From: an uncultured Erythrobacter sp.
GTDB taxonomy: Bacteria > Pseudomonadota > Alphaproteobacteria > Sphingomonadales > Sphingomonadaceae
Length of the DNA stretch: 64,000 bases
Direction of reading: 5' to 3'
NCBI GenBank assembly: GCA_947499095.1
Contig: CANMMR010000004.1
Coordinates: 186,001-250,000 of the forward strand
This document shows, in pieces, positions 1 through 8,700 of the stretch. Both the position numbers and the translations under genes were made by a program. Under the pieces are notes generated by a model. That model saw only the letters and a list, made by a program, of their open reading frames with translations. It was not told where the DNA came from and searched no databases. Each line of letters starts with the position of its first letter. Positions within the stretch are counted from its first letter, which is position 1.

Positions 1-988
1 CATTTCTCTCAGCCTACCGAGCGCTGGCTACGCTGCAGCTACTTTTTCTGCTTTTGCACCTGATTACGATGTTAATGTTGTTCGATGCACTACGCGGAAA
101 ATGGCGCAATCATCGCCCGCGCTTCCTAGCGGCATTGGCGGCGAGTGTTCCAATCTACGCGATTGTGATCCAATTGCAGATGTTGTCCGTTTGGGACGTG
201 CCGGATTTCAACTGGAAGAACATCGGCAGCGGCGTAATCCATGTGCGCCATATCTCGTTCTACGGCATCGTACTTGCGGGCCTTTCTCTCGGCTATCTCG
301 TAACGGCCAAGGATCAAGGCGGATGGCCAATCCCGCTGACCGGCCTCGCCTCTGCCTTTTATCTTGGCGCCCTCTCCGGTGGATGAAACCCTTTTCTGGT
401 CTCGATCGTCGGCGCAGTTTGCATCATCGCCGCCTTTGCGAGACGCGACAGGCTCGCGCTCTTACTTGTGAGCATGTTTGTCGCGACGGGTGCAATGTCA
501 CTGACGCTGCTGACGGCACCATCGGATCCCTTTTACGGACTGGATGCTATCTTGAGGCGAGGAAGCCTCTCGACAGACGATTCCATGAGCACAATCACGG
601 GGCGCTGGGACATGTGGCGGGACACCTTGCTGGCCGCGCTCAACGAGCGACCGTTGATCGGTCACGGTCCCGCCAGTTTCGAGCACGACATCCGCCATTA
701 CTCGTTCCATCCGCACAATCTTCCCGTCCAGCTACTCTACAAGTGGGGCCTTATAGGCACCATGGCGCTCTTCTATCTTTTTCTTGCCGGAGCAAAGCGG
801 GCGCGCGGCTGGACCGAGAGTGACGGGCGACTTGCCATGCCTGCGCTCGGAGCCATCACACCCCTTTTCATGCTTTCAGGCGTCGACGGCCCCTTTTTTT
901 CGCCTACCCCTTGATGGTGCTATCCGTCTGCATCGCCATTCTGACTTCGATTACATCAAAGCCATGCGGCGACCGCGCTCTCGCTTAA
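1..988 (+). pseudogene. O-antigen ligase-like membrane protein, 5'-truncated by the window and broken by two lesions
   Basis: One reading frame is open from the window edge and encodes hydrophobic helices like those of the Wzy/WaaL O-antigen polymerase and ligase family, which move polysaccharide chains in the inner membrane. It is interrupted by an in-frame TGA at 384-386. The same frame resumes at once with NPFLVSIVGAVCIIAAF, so a single base change (for example CGA to TGA, giving SGGRNPF) explains the stop. A second lesion is in the T7 run at 894-900: adding one T restores a continuous membrane tail (FFFAYPLMVLSVCIAILTSI) to a TAA at 986-988. The large periplasmic loop keeps the GRWDMWRDTL and IGHGPASFEH motifs typical of the family. 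Family assignment is by motif and topology. The homopolymer lesion could be an assembly error; the stop is harder to explain that way. Confidence 0.75.
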
Positions 989-1254
989 CGCGTCGGCGCA
1001 TGGAAATCGGGCGGCTTATCGGCTACCCAGTGCACGAATTTGGCGAGCGCCGGATTTTTCAATATGCGGTCCCGATCCTCGCCGATGCGGGCCAGCTCGG
1101 CATTGGTGAAATTGGCGTGGATGGCACGATGGCAGATCGGGTGGACGGGCACCGTAGCCCGGCCCTTCTTCGATTTCGGCACTGTATGATGCTGCTGTAC
1201 GCGCCGACCCAGCGGACGCTCGCAGACCCAGCACCTATCGGACTCTTTCGTCAT
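985..1254 (-). CDS. Small HNH-type zinc protein (putative HNH nuclease)
   Basis: An 89-residue protein with an N-terminal CWVC knuckle (residues 8-11), a QQHHTVPKSKKG segment and a CHRAIHANFTN segment, matching the Cys/His spacing and the HN...H of HNH endonuclease folds. Such stand-alone HNH proteins are common in sphingomonads and their substrate is usually unknown. It starts 13 bases after the glmU stop on the same strand, so it is probably the distal gene of a glmU transcript. Its stop overlaps the end of the restored O-antigen ligase frame by 4 bases in convergent orientation. A nicking or cutting activity is inferred from the family only. Confidence 0.7.
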   Translation of the reverse strand: MTKESDRCWVCERPLGRRVQQHHTVPKSKKGRATVPVHPICHRAIHANFTNAELARIGEDRDRILKNPALAKFVHWVADKPPDFHAPTR

Positions 1255-1267
1255 CCGGTCGGACGGC

Positions 1268-2626
1268 TCACGTCTTTTGCGCCGCCTTTTTCTTCTTCAT
1301 CGTGTCGTGAAAGCGGTCCGCCCAGCCGGGCTTAACCACCTGCTCTGCGCGCACCATGCGCAGGTCCCCGGCACCCACGTCGCGGCTCACCGCGCTTCCC
1401 GCTGCCACGATGGCGTCGGGGCCGATGGTGATCGGAGCGATCAGCGCGCTGTTGGAGCCGATGAAGGCCCGCTCTCCGATCACGGTTTTGTATTTGAAAT
1501 AGCCATCGTAATTACAGGTAATCGTGCCCGCGCCGATATTTGCCCCCGCACCGACCTCTGCATCGCCGAGATAGGTAAGGTGACTTGCCTTAGCGCCTTC
1601 GCCCAGGGTCGCTTTCTTCATCTCGACGAAATTGCCGACGAAGCTGTCCTTCTCCATCACCGCCCCGGGTCGCAGGCGGGCATAAGGGCCGACTTGCGCG
1701 GCTTCGCCGATGGTCGCGCCTTCGATATGGCTGAAACTCTTGATTTGCGCCCCGCTTGCCACGGTGACGCCGGGGCCGAAGACCACGTTCGGGTCGATGG
1801 TCACATCGGCGGCCAGCTTCGTATCGTAGCTGAAGAACACCGTTTCGGGAGCGCGCAGAGTGACGCCCTCGGCCATCCAGTGCTCGCGCTGCTCCACCTG
1901 CCATTGCGCCTCGGCAGCGGCGAGCTCGGCGCGGCTGTTGATCCCGGCGACCTCGTTGGCATCGGTTTCCACGACCACCACCCTGTCGCCACGCGCAATC
2001 GCGTTGGTGGCGACGTCGGGCAGGTAGTATTCGCCCTGCGCATTATCATTGCCGACAGCATCGAGCAGCGGCCACATATCGTCCGAATGGGCGACGATCA
2101 GGCCCGAATTGCACAGGTCGCAGGCGCGCTCTGCATCGCTGGCATCTTTGAACTCGACCATTTTCGACACCGCACCGCCTTCATCCGCGATGATGCGGCC
2201 GTATTGCAGCGGATCGTCGGGCCGGAAGCCGAGGACGGCGACCTTCGCGCCGCCCTCCAGCGCCGCGGCGAGCTTGCGGACGGTCTCCGCCTTCACCATC
2301 GGGCAATCGCCGAAGCATACGAGGATATTCCCGCTGAAGCCCTCGAGCGCCTCGCGGGCTTGCAGGGCCGCATGGGCCGTTCCGAGCTGAGGGTCTTGCA
2401 GGGTCGTGCTGACGTCGTAGTCCGTCAAGGCTGCGTCGAGCTGCTCGCGCTTGTCGCCGACTACGACCACGGTGCGCTTCAGCTGCAATTGCGCGAAGCT
2501 GTCGAGCAGATGCATCAGCATCGGGCGTCCGGCGATCGGATGCAAGACCTTGTGCAAGCTGCTTTTCATGCGCGTGCCCTTGCCTGCGGCGAGGATGATG
2601 GCGGCGAAGTCTGTCGATTTGCTCAT
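1268..2626 (-). CDS. glmU: Bifunctional N-acetylglucosamine-1-phosphate uridyltransferase / glucosamine-1-phosphate acetyltransferase
   Basis: A 452-residue protein making UDP-GlcNAc, the cytoplasmic precursor of peptidoglycan and lipid A. The N-terminal pyrophosphorylase domain starts with AAIILAAGKGTRMKS (residues 8-22), the nucleotide-binding signature, and contains the FGDCPM and YYLPD motifs. From about residue 260 a left-handed beta-helix acetyltransferase domain follows, with hexapeptide repeats and the GNFVEMKKA and YLGDAEVG motifs. The start MSKSTDF is chosen because the GlmU homology begins there; longer in-frame extensions run into the upstream gene region. The gene is divergent from gph and is followed by an HNH gene. 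Length matches the family. Confidence 0.97.
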   Translation of the reverse strand: MSKSTDFAAIILAAGKGTRMKSSLHKVLHPIAGRPMLMHLLDSFAQLQLKRTVVVVGDKREQLDAALTDYDVSTTLQDPQLGTAHAALQAREALEGFSGNILVCFGDCPMVKAETVRKLAAALEGGAKVAVLGFRPDDPLQYGRIIADEGGAVSKMVEFKDASDAERACDLCNSGLIVAHSDDMWPLLDAVGNDNAQGEYYLPDVATNAIARGDRVVVVETDANEVAGINSRAELAAAEAQWQVEQREHWMAEGVTLRAPETVFFSYDTKLAADVTIDPNVVFGPGVTVASGAQIKSFSHIEGATIGEAAQVGPYARLRPGAVMEKDSFVGNFVEMKKATLGEGAKASHLTYLGDAEVGAGANIGAGTITCNYDGYFKYKTVIGERAFIGSNSALIAPITIGPDAIVAAGSAVSRDVGAGDLRMVRAEQVVKPGWADRFHDTMKKKKAAQKT

Positions 2627-2685
2627 GTCCCGCCCATGCCACCAATTGCTTGCGGTTTGAAGAACCATCCGCCACGCGCTTGCGC

Positions 2686-3369
2686 ATGAGCGATTTCCCT
2701 TTCGATATCGTCGGTTTCGACCTCGATGGCACGTTGGTCGAAAGCCACCGCGACCTGGGCGCGGCCGTGAATCATGCGCTGGAACTGGGTGGTTTCGATC
2801 CGGTCCCCGCGGACAGTGCAAGCGACCTCATCGGCGGCGGCGCGAAGATCATGCTGAAGCAGGCAGTCGATGCGCAGGGTGGCATGCCGGAGGACGAGTT
2901 TCGCAGGCTCTACAAGCAGATGCTGGCCTATTATTCCGAGCACAATGCCGTGCACACCTGCCCCTATCCGCATGCCGAGGAAACGCTGGCGGCGCTGGCG
3001 GATCGCGGAGTGAAGCTCGCGCTGGTCACCAACAAGTTCGAGGAATTCGCGCGGCAGATCCTCACGACGCTTGGACTGGCCGATCATTTCTATGCGATCA
3101 TCGGCGGCAATAGCCTTGGCAAGGACGAGAGCGGCACCTACCGCGCCAAGCCCATGCCCGATCCCCTGATCGAAGCCCGGCAGCGCAGGGGCGGCGGCAC
3201 ATTCGCCTTCGTCGGCGACAGCAGCTACGATGTGAAGGCGGCACGCGGGGCCGGGGTTCCGGTGATCGGCGCGCGCTACGGCTATTGCGACAAACCGCCC
3301 GGGCAATTGGGTGCCGATGCGGAAATCGATTCGCTGGCCGAACTGGTCGCAGCGTTGGAACGCCTCTGA
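2686..3369 (+). CDS. gph: Phosphoglycolate phosphatase (HAD family)
   Basis: A 227-residue HAD hydrolase. Motif I is FDLDGTLVES (residues 11-20) with both catalytic aspartates. Motif II lies in LALVTNK, and the motif III/IV region is GDSSYDVKAARGAGVP. The helical cap between about residues 20 and 90 and the overall length fit Gph, which dephosphorylates 2-phosphoglycolate released during repair of 3'-phosphoglycolate DNA ends. The start at MSDFPF is preferred over an upstream ATG at 2650 because homology begins there. It is divergent from glmU with a spacer of about 60 bases. Gph versus another HAD phosphatase is not settled by motifs alone. Confidence 0.88.
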   Translation: MSDFPFDIVGFDLDGTLVESHRDLGAAVNHALELGGFDPVPADSASDLIGGGAKIMLKQAVDAQGGMPEDEFRRLYKQMLAYYSEHNAVHTCPYPHAEETLAALADRGVKLALVTNKFEEFARQILTTLGLADHFYAIIGGNSLGKDESGTYRAKPMPDPLIEARQRRGGGTFAFVGDSSYDVKAARGAGVPVIGARYGYCDKPPGQLGADAEIDSLAELVAALERL

Positions 3370-3464
3370 CGCATCAGCCGTTCTCGCCCTGCCCCTACGG
3401 CACGGCGGAGCACCGCGCATACGGTTGCAAGCCCAAGGCAAAAGTGCCACGCCGCACCGCACAA

Positions 3465-3482
3465 TTGACCTTTACGTAAACG
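3465..3482. promoter_or_regulatory. Candidate MerR-type (LiuR-like) operator
   Basis: TTGACCTTTACGTAAACG contains the perfect 10-bp palindrome TTTACGTAAA at 3471-3480 and lies 22 bases before the short-chain dehydrogenase start. It resembles the operators of LiuR-type MerR regulators of branched-chain amino-acid and acyl-CoA catabolism in proteobacteria, as I recall them. It could also overlap a -35 element (TTGACC). The regulator itself is not in this window. Confidence 0.4.
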
Positions 3483-3503
3483 AAAAACAGCAGGAGCCAA
3501 CCC

Positions 3504-4433
3504 ATGAGCATCGATTTCAAGGACAAGGTCGCCATCGTCACCGGCGCCGGCGGCGGTCTGGGCCGCGAATACGCGCTGGAACTCGCCCGTCGCGGCGCGA
3601 AGGTCGTTGTCAACGATCTCGGCGGCTCGCGCGACGGCACCGGCCATTCGGACATGGCGTTGCAGGTGGTCGAGGAAATCGAGAAAGCCGGCGGCGAAGC
3701 GATGTCGAACGGCGGCAGCGTCACCGAATTCGAGCAGATGGAAAAGATGGTCGCCGACGCCAAGCAGAAGTGGGGCGGCGTGCATATCGTCATCAACAAT
3801 GCCGGCGTCCTGCGCGACAAGACTTTCGCCAAAATGACGATGCAGGATTTCGAATTCGTCGTCGACGTGCACCTCAACGGCTCGGCCAATGTCTCGAAGG
3901 CCGTGTGGGAAACCATGCGCGAGCAGGCCTATGGCCGCCTTCTCATGACTGCTTCCTCGACCGGCCTGTTCGGCAATTTCGGCCAAGCGAATTACGGCGC
4001 GGCCAAGCTCGGCCTCGCAGGCCTGACCAAGACGCTCCAGCTCGAAGGCGCGAAGTACAATATCAGGGTCAACACGATCTCGCCGGTCGCCGGCACGCGT
4101 ATGACCGAAGACCTCTTTCCCGAAGAAGCCTTCAAGCTGTTCGATCCGGTGAACGTGGTCCCCGCCGCGCTCTTCCTTGTGAGCGAAGATGCGCCGACCA
4201 ATGCCATCGTCGGTGCAGGCGCAGGCGGCTTCCACAGCGCCTGGACCGTCATGAACGATGCTGTCTGGCTGAAAGACGAAGAACGCACGGTCGAGGGCTT
4301 CGCTGCAAATTGGGACAAGATCAGCGAATTCTCGAACCTTAAGGCGCCGCAGAGCGGTTCCGAACAGTCGGGCGCGATCCTGACCGCGATGCAGAAGGTC
4401 ACCGGCACCGGACCGAGCAGCGCGCGCGGCTGA
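3504..4433 (+). CDS. Short-chain dehydrogenase/reductase, 3-hydroxyacyl-CoA dehydrogenase-like (MFE-2 type)
   Basis: A 309-residue SDR. The Rossmann cofactor motif is [20 protein letters not shown] (residues 13-32), followed by [13 protein letters not shown], a variant typical of the (3R)-hydroxyacyl-CoA dehydrogenase domain of peroxisomal multifunctional enzyme 2 and its bacterial relatives. The NNAG motif and the catalytic Tyr-x-x-x-Lys in [17 protein letters not shown] are present. A good AGGAG ribosome-binding site precedes the ATG. The upstream LiuR-like palindrome and downstream hairpin suggest a single-gene unit in acyl-CoA catabolism. The exact substrate is unknown. Confidence 0.85.
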   Translation: MSIDFKDKVAIVTGAGGGLGREYALELARRGAKVVVNDLGGSRDGTGHSDMALQVVEEIEKAGGEAMSNGGSVTEFEQMEKMVADAKQKWGGVHIVINNAGVLRDKTFAKMTMQDFEFVVDVHLNGSANVSKAVWETMREQAYGRLLMTASSTGLFGNFGQANYGAAKLGLAGLTKTLQLEGAKYNIRVNTISPVAGTRMTEDLFPEEAFKLFDPVNVVPAALFLVSEDAPTNAIVGAGAGGFHSAWTVMNDAVWLKDEERTVEGFAANWDKISEFSNLKAPQSGSEQSGAILTAMQKVTGTGPSSARG

Positions 4434-4442
4434 TCCGCCGTA

Positions 4443-4472
4443 TTGACTTGGCAATACACTAAAGCCTATGCT
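4443..4472 (+). promoter_or_regulatory. Candidate sigma-70-type promoter
   Basis: TTGACT (4443-4448) and TATGCT (4467-4472) are separated by 18 bases and would start transcription near 4480, inside the loop of the hairpin at 4461-4498. A small inverted repeat (GTATTG...CAATAC, 4440-4457) overlaps the -35 element. Seen by eye only. Confidence 0.3.
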
Positions 4473-4499
4473 TCCCGGAACAGGGGAGCATAGGCTTTT
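4461..4499 (+). terminator. 16-bp stem-loop at the end of the SDR gene, containing the next gene's ribosome-binding site
   Basis: Arm 4461-4476 pairs with 4483-4498 over 16 bp with one G-U wobble and a 6-base loop, followed by only four Ts. It probably terminates the SDR transcript. The 3' arm carries GGGGAG (4483-4488), the best Shine-Dalgarno for the TTG start at 4498, so the hairpin could also mask that site in read-through transcripts. Confidence 0.6.
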
Positions 4500-5640
4500 G
4501 TATAGTCAGGAAGACATCAACTCGGCGGTCGCTGCAGGTGCCCTGAGCGCCGAAGCGGCCGACGCCCTGCGCACGCATGTCGCCGCCTCCCGCGATGCGC
4601 TACCCGCAGACGCCGAGCATTTCCGGCTGATTACCGGCTTCAACGACATTTTCGTGTCGATCGGCGTGGTGATCATGCTGCTGGCCGTCGGCGCGATTGG
4701 TCAGGCTGTCGCGGGGGCGATTTATCCGGCTCCCTATTACGATGGTACCGAATGGGACCCCAACTGGTATGCCGACACTCGCGCCCAGCGCGATCTTGCG
4801 CAAGGGATTAGCACCGCCCTCGCCGCAGCCTTCGTAGCGGCGACCGCCTGGCTGCTGGCCGAGTTCTTTACTCTGAAGCGCCGCATGGCCCTGCCGAGCA
4901 TCATTCTTCTCCTCGCCTTCGCGATAGGGGTGATGGTGACGCAGGCGGGCGTTATCATGTCGTTCTTCAACGGCGGCAGCAGGACGAGCGAGACCATCGG
5001 CGTAATCCTGCTCGCGGTTGCCGCGCTGGTCACCGCAGGCGCTTCATGGCTGCACTGGAAGCGGTTCATGGTGCCTATCACAATCGCCGCCATGACCGCC
5101 GCTGTCGCCGGAACCGCCGTGTTGCTGCTGGTCGCGGCAATCGGGCCCAATAGCGACAATCTGGAGACGGTCGTCCTCTCGGTCGTCTTCCTCGTCGGTC
5201 TCGTTATCTTCGCGTTCGCCATGCGCTGGGACATGAGCGATACGGCGCGATCTACCCGCCGCAGCGATGTCGCATTCTGGCTGCACTTGCTTGCCGCGCC
5301 CATGATTGCCCATCCGGTCTTCGCGCTCATCGGGGTGACCGATGGCGACAATATCGGCCTCGGCGCGGCATTTGCGGTGATCGCAGTTTATGTCGTCTTC
5401 GGGCTGGTGGCGCTGGCGGTCGATCGCCGCGCACTGCTGGTGTCCGCACTGGCCTATGTGCTGATCGCGCTGACCTTCCTGTTCCGTGAATTCGGAGCGG
5501 TGGAGCTCAACTTCGCGCTGACCGCGCTGGTGATCGGCTCCGCCCTTCTGACGCTGAGCGCGCTGTGGACACCTATCCGCGGGGCAGTGGTCGGCAGCCT
5601 GCCGGTAGACATGCGGACGCGCCTCCCGGCGACGGCCTGA
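4498..5640 (+). CDS. Multi-pass integral membrane protein of unknown function
   Basis: About 380 residues: a short acidic, soluble N-terminus (MYSQEDINSAVAAGALSAEA...), then LITGFNDIFVSIGVVIMLLAVGAIG and roughly ten further hydrophobic segments. The start is debatable. An ATG at 4468 lies inside the 5' arm of a strong hairpin and has no ribosome-binding site. TTG at 4498 has GGGGAG ten bases upstream and gives the N-terminus MYSQEDI, so I prefer it. The length and GFNDIF segment recall uncharacterised DUF2157-like sphingomonad proteins, but I do not recognise a function. It converges with the DUF2794 gene with a 4-base gap. Confidence 0.75.
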   Translation: MYSQEDINSAVAAGALSAEAADALRTHVAASRDALPADAEHFRLITGFNDIFVSIGVVIMLLAVGAIGQAVAGAIYPAPYYDGTEWDPNWYADTRAQRDLAQGISTALAAAFVAATAWLLAEFFTLKRRMALPSIILLLAFAIGVMVTQAGVIMSFFNGGSRTSETIGVILLAVAALVTAGASWLHWKRFMVPITIAAMTAAVAGTAVLLLVAAIGPNSDNLETVVLSVVFLVGLVIFAFAMRWDMSDTARSTRRSDVAFWLHLLAAPMIAHPVFALIGVTDGDNIGLGAAFAVIAVYVVFGLVALAVDRRALLVSALAYVLIALTFLFREFGAVELNFALTALVIGSALLTLSALWTPIRGAVVGSLPVDMRTRLPATA

Positions 5641-5644
5641 CAGC

Positions 5645-5995
5645 CTACTCGTCGACCGCCTTCAGCAGCCGCCGTTCGACCGGGGCGATCACGCCGGCGA
5701 GCTCGTGCCCGCGTTTCAGCACCTGGCCATGCTCGCCGAACAGAGTCCACATGCCCTGCCGATTGCGCAGCGCGGGCCGCTTCTCGATGCGCGCTTGCGG
5801 TCGTTCCGCGGTGCGGCGAAAGGCGGCAAAGGTCGCCGTGTCCTTGGTAAAGTCCATCGCATAATCGCGCCACTCGCCAGCAGCGACCATGCGTCCGTAG
5901 AGATCGAGGATGCGCATCAGTTCTTCGCGCGCGAAGCCGATCTGGTTGGGCTTGCGTCCGGGGAAAGCAACGACCGTGCCGCTGGCAGCGCTCAT
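5645..5995 (-). CDS. DUF2794 domain protein
   Basis: A 116-residue protein, MSAASGTVVAFPGRKPN..., with the segments FAREELMRILDLYGRMVAAGEWRDYAMDF and RRTAERPQARIEKRPALRNRQGMW, characteristic of the alphaproteobacterial DUF2794 family. The function is unknown. Its ATG shares one base with the TGA of the serine acetyltransferase gene (TGATG), so the two are translationally coupled. An in-frame TTG one codon upstream is a less likely start. Confidence 0.88.
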   Translation of the reverse strand: MSAASGTVVAFPGRKPNQIGFAREELMRILDLYGRMVAAGEWRDYAMDFTKDTATFAAFRRTAERPQARIEKRPALRNRQGMWTLFGEHGQVLKRGHELAGVIAPVERRLLKAVDE

Positions 5996-6684
5996 CAATC
6001 GCCAGTCCCGCTGCGACGCTGTGGCTCACGTTCGGCGCGCAGGGCGGCGAGTTCCTCCCGCATGGAGCGCAGTTCGCTCTCCAGCTTCTCGATGCAGTCG
6101 ATCCGGTTGCCCTCGGCATCCTCGCAAGGCGTGCCGTAGGGGACGAACTCCTTCATCCACTCCTCCGCAGGAACCAGCGTGCTGCGCGCTTTCAGGCCGA
6201 TCATGGTCGCGCCCTCTGGTACTTCGTCGGTCACCACGGCATTCGCCCCGATACGGGCGCGGCGTCCAACCGTCACGGGCCCGATTACCTGCGCGCCCGA
6301 GCCGAGGATCACGTCGTCCTCGATTGTCGGATGTCGCTTGCCGCCGACCCCATTGGTAGGATTCGTCCCGCCCAAAGTCACATGCTGGTACATGGTGACG
6401 TTGTCGCCGATCTCTGCCGTCTCACCGATCACCGAGAAGCCGTGGTCAAGGAAGAAGTTCTTCCCGATCTTCGCGCCCGGATGAATATCGATCCCGGTCA
6501 CCATCCGACTCCAGTGATTGACCAGCCGGGCGAGGAAGAACAGCTCGGCTTCGAACAGCCAGTGCGCGATGCGGTGATAGAACAGCGCCCAGACACCCGG
6601 ATAGGTCAGGATTTCCCAGCGGCTGCGCGGCGCGGGATCGCGGGCCTTGATGCTGTCGAGATAGGCGGCAAGCCGTTCAAACAT
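5995..6684 (-). CDS. cysE: Serine O-acetyltransferase
   Basis: A 229-residue cytoplasmic enzyme that acetylates L-serine to O-acetylserine, the first step of cysteine synthesis. The N-terminal helical part (RSRWEILTYPGVWALFYHRIAHWL) and the left-handed beta-helix core (GIDIHPGAKIGKNFFLDHG, IGDNVTMYQHVTLGGT, KRHPTIEDDVILGSGAQVIGP) are diagnostic of the short EpsC/CysE form. The catalytic His lies in DHGFSVIGET. The C-terminus is a charged helix (ESELRSMREELAALRAERE) that could form a coiled coil. It is the first gene of a pair with DUF2794. Confidence 0.95.
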   Translation of the reverse strand: MFERLAAYLDSIKARDPAPRSRWEILTYPGVWALFYHRIAHWLFEAELFFLARLVNHWSRMVTGIDIHPGAKIGKNFFLDHGFSVIGETAEIGDNVTMYQHVTLGGTNPTNGVGGKRHPTIEDDVILGSGAQVIGPVTVGRRARIGANAVVTDEVPEGATMIGLKARSTLVPAEEWMKEFVPYGTPCEDAEGNRIDCIEKLESELRSMREELAALRAEREPQRRSGTGD

Positions 6685-6710
6685 GCGCGTATTCTCCCAC
6701 CGGCTGCGCT

Positions 6711-7322
6711 TTAAAGCAAGCGGCCCTGCTCAGGACCCTGCACTGCTTCCAGCGCATCACGCCAGACAGATAGGGTCGCGGGCACCTTGCGTTCAAGGCT
6801 GAGCCGGTCGATTTCGGCCACGACGCGCTCGATTGCGGCATGGCTCCGCTCCATCCGCGGGACGAGGTAAGCCGGGGCGCCCTCGCCCAGAGCCAGCCCT
6901 CGCTGCTCTGCGTGCGAGAGGATGAGGTCGGCCGCCATGCTGTCGTCGGGCGGCCCGATTTCGAGCTGCAGCGAGGCGCGCATCCGGGTCTGCAGGTCCG
7001 GAAGGTCGATGTCCCACTGTTCGCCGTCCACCACCAGCAGGAGCGGGGTGCCATCCTCCTGTGCGCGGTTCCAGCGATGAAACACCCTGGTTTCGTCCTG
7101 TGTATCGGCACCGTCGATCCCCCCGCCGAGCCCGGAATCGACGAACCATTTTGCCAGGAGCGACTTACCCGACCGCGGCGGACCCATCAGCACTGCGCTG
7201 CGGAAAGGCCAGTTTTCGGGGGCCTGCAAGGCTTCGGCAACCGCCCGGTTGCCGCTGCCGATCACGATCGATGTCGGCTCGCCGCAATGCACCGGCGCCA
7301 GCGGGAGAGCGATCTGGGACAT
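6711..7322 (-). CDS. hdaA: DnaA-related regulatory protein HdaA
   Basis: A 203-residue AAA+ protein without DnaA's DNA-binding domain. The N-terminus MSQIALPLAP carries a QxxLPL-type sliding-clamp-binding motif as in Hda, which is the reason for choosing this start over an extended one. Walker A is GPPRSGKS (about residues 47-54) and a Walker B-like LLLVVDG follows. Clamp-bound Hda stimulates ATP hydrolysis by DnaA and so prevents re-initiation of replication (RIDA). It lies just downstream of the DUF2066-like gene and near purM-purN, an arrangement also known in gammaproteobacteria. Confidence 0.88.
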   Translation of the reverse strand: MSQIALPLAPVHCGEPTSIVIGSGNRAVAEALQAPENWPFRSAVLMGPPRSGKSLLAKWFVDSGLGGGIDGADTQDETRVFHRWNRAQEDGTPLLLVVDGEQWDIDLPDLQTRMRASLQLEIGPPDDSMAADLILSHAEQRGLALGEGAPAYLVPRMERSHAAIERVVAEIDRLSLERKVPATLSVWRDALEAVQGPEQGRLL

Positions 7323-7335
7323 GCCGCCCACGCCC

Positions 7336-8631
7336 TTAGCGACTGATCGAAAGCGCGTTGCTGCCCTGCTGGACGGTGAAGCCACGGGCGCGCAGCGCTT
7401 CTGCCAATTCGCCGATTGACCCGCCGAAGCTGACGGTCACGACCGTGGTGCCGCCGATGGCCGTGCTGCGCACCCCGGTGCTGCGAACGCCGTTCGCCCC
7501 GCGAATGCCGGCCAGCGCGCTATCGAAGCTCGCCGCATCGGGTGTCTCGACCTGCACCGTGTAGAGCGCGACCGAGCCTTCCGGCGGTGGCGTGCGGATC
7601 GGCGCGGCAGTGATGGCATCGCCGCTCTCGCTGGTCGCCTCTTCGTTGCTTCCGCGCTGGGTCGCCTGTTCGCGATTCGCACGGTCCTGGGCGATCAAGG
7701 CACGGCCGAGCTCGATCAGGCGCTGGATGGCCGGATCGGATTCGGGCGAGCCGAGATTGAGCGTAGGATCGGGCCGCAGCTTTCCGTCCGCCAGCGCTCG
7801 CGTGAACAGGCTGTCGAAGCGCACCACCGCGCGATCCAGCATGGCAGGCAACTGCTCGGGCGTCTCGGCGGTCATCGTGAAGCTGCCGAGATAGGTGTTG
7901 TCCGGCCCGTATCGCGCGGTGAAGGTGCCCTCCACGGGCCCGCCGGGATAGCTGTACTGCAAACGCGCGACCGGTGTCAGTACATCTGCGGCGCCGAACT
8001 GGTCGAGCACGTTGCGCCACCACACGCGGCTACGGCGACCGATCTGGCCATAGGTCACGAGCAGTGAATCACCACCCGACCCTACCGGCCGGACATAGTC
8101 GATGCGGCTCGCGCCAGCCTGGTACTGGGCCCACGCCCGCTGCCAAGGATTGATCCGTTCATAGACGAGATTGGTGCCGGCCGAGACGGTCACGGGTACC
8201 AGCAGCATCGGGGCCGAGCGCGAAGCCGCGCCTTCGGAGCCGAGATAGCGCGACGCGCGCTGGCGATCGAAGATCACGCCGAGCGTCGCAATATAGCGCT
8301 TCGGCCCGAGCCGCTCGCGCTCGATCACGATGGCGGAGACCAGAGAATTGATCTGGGAATCGGGCAACGAGGGCCCTTCGATCTTTTCCCAGGCGAGCTT
8401 GGCCGCCTCGACCCAGGCTTCCTCGCGCGCTTCTTCGCCCGTGTCGGCGCTGACGTCGACTTCGATGCCGGACACTTCGATATCGCTCGAGGCGGCAATG
8501 GCCGCGATCCCGCGTTCGCCACCCACCTGGGCCCAGGCGATCGCGCCCAGAGTGCCAAGCACGACGATGCCTGCCAGCAGCAGCAGCCAGGTGCGTCGCG
8601 ACGCGGTTCGGAGGGGAATGGCGTAATCCAT
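7336..8631 (-). CDS. Membrane-anchored periplasmic DUF2066-like protein
   Basis: A 431-residue protein with one N-terminal membrane helix (residues about 13-35, [20 protein letters not shown]) and a large extracytoplasmic part. The segment [20 protein letters not shown]...[19 protein letters not shown] resembles DUF2066, a family found next to purM and hda in gammaproteobacteria; the context here is the same. The C-terminal 70 residues ([19 protein letters not shown]...[28 protein letters not shown]) look like a small ferredoxin-like or SPOR-like domain. Sphingomonad homologues are often labelled as heavy-metal-associated, without supporting Cys motifs here. It is divergent from purM. Confidence 0.75.
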   Translation of the reverse strand: MDYAIPLRTASRRTWLLLLAGIVVLGTLGAIAWAQVGGERGIAAIAASSDIEVSGIEVDVSADTGEEAREEAWVEAAKLAWEKIEGPSLPDSQINSLVSAIVIERERLGPKRYIATLGVIFDRQRASRYLGSEGAASRSAPMLLVPVTVSAGTNLVYERINPWQRAWAQYQAGASRIDYVRPVGSGGDSLLVTYGQIGRRSRVWWRNVLDQFGAADVLTPVARLQYSYPGGPVEGTFTARYGPDNTYLGSFTMTAETPEQLPAMLDRAVVRFDSLFTRALADGKLRPDPTLNLGSPESDPAIQRLIELGRALIAQDRANREQATQRGSNEEATSESGDAITAAPIRTPPPEGSVALYTVQVETPDAASFDSALAGIRGANGVRSTGVRSTAIGGTTVVTVSFGGSIGELAEALRARGFTVQQGSNALSISR

Positions 8632-8700
8632 CGGGGAAACAGCGGGCCTTTTGCCGAAAGGAATCTGGAAATCCAAGCGCGAATGCGTAAGGCGGGTGGC

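Noticed and set aside
384..386. TGA as a selenocysteine or recoded stop in the O-antigen ligase-like gene
   Set aside because: No selenocysteine-type hairpin is apparent after the codon, the family has no selenoproteins that I know of, and a second lesion downstream favours simple inactivation.
3441..3470. A sigma-54 element (TGGCAC on the minus strand) upstream of the SDR gene
   Set aside because: The -12 GC is missing at the required 10-base distance, and the orientation points away from the SDR into gph.
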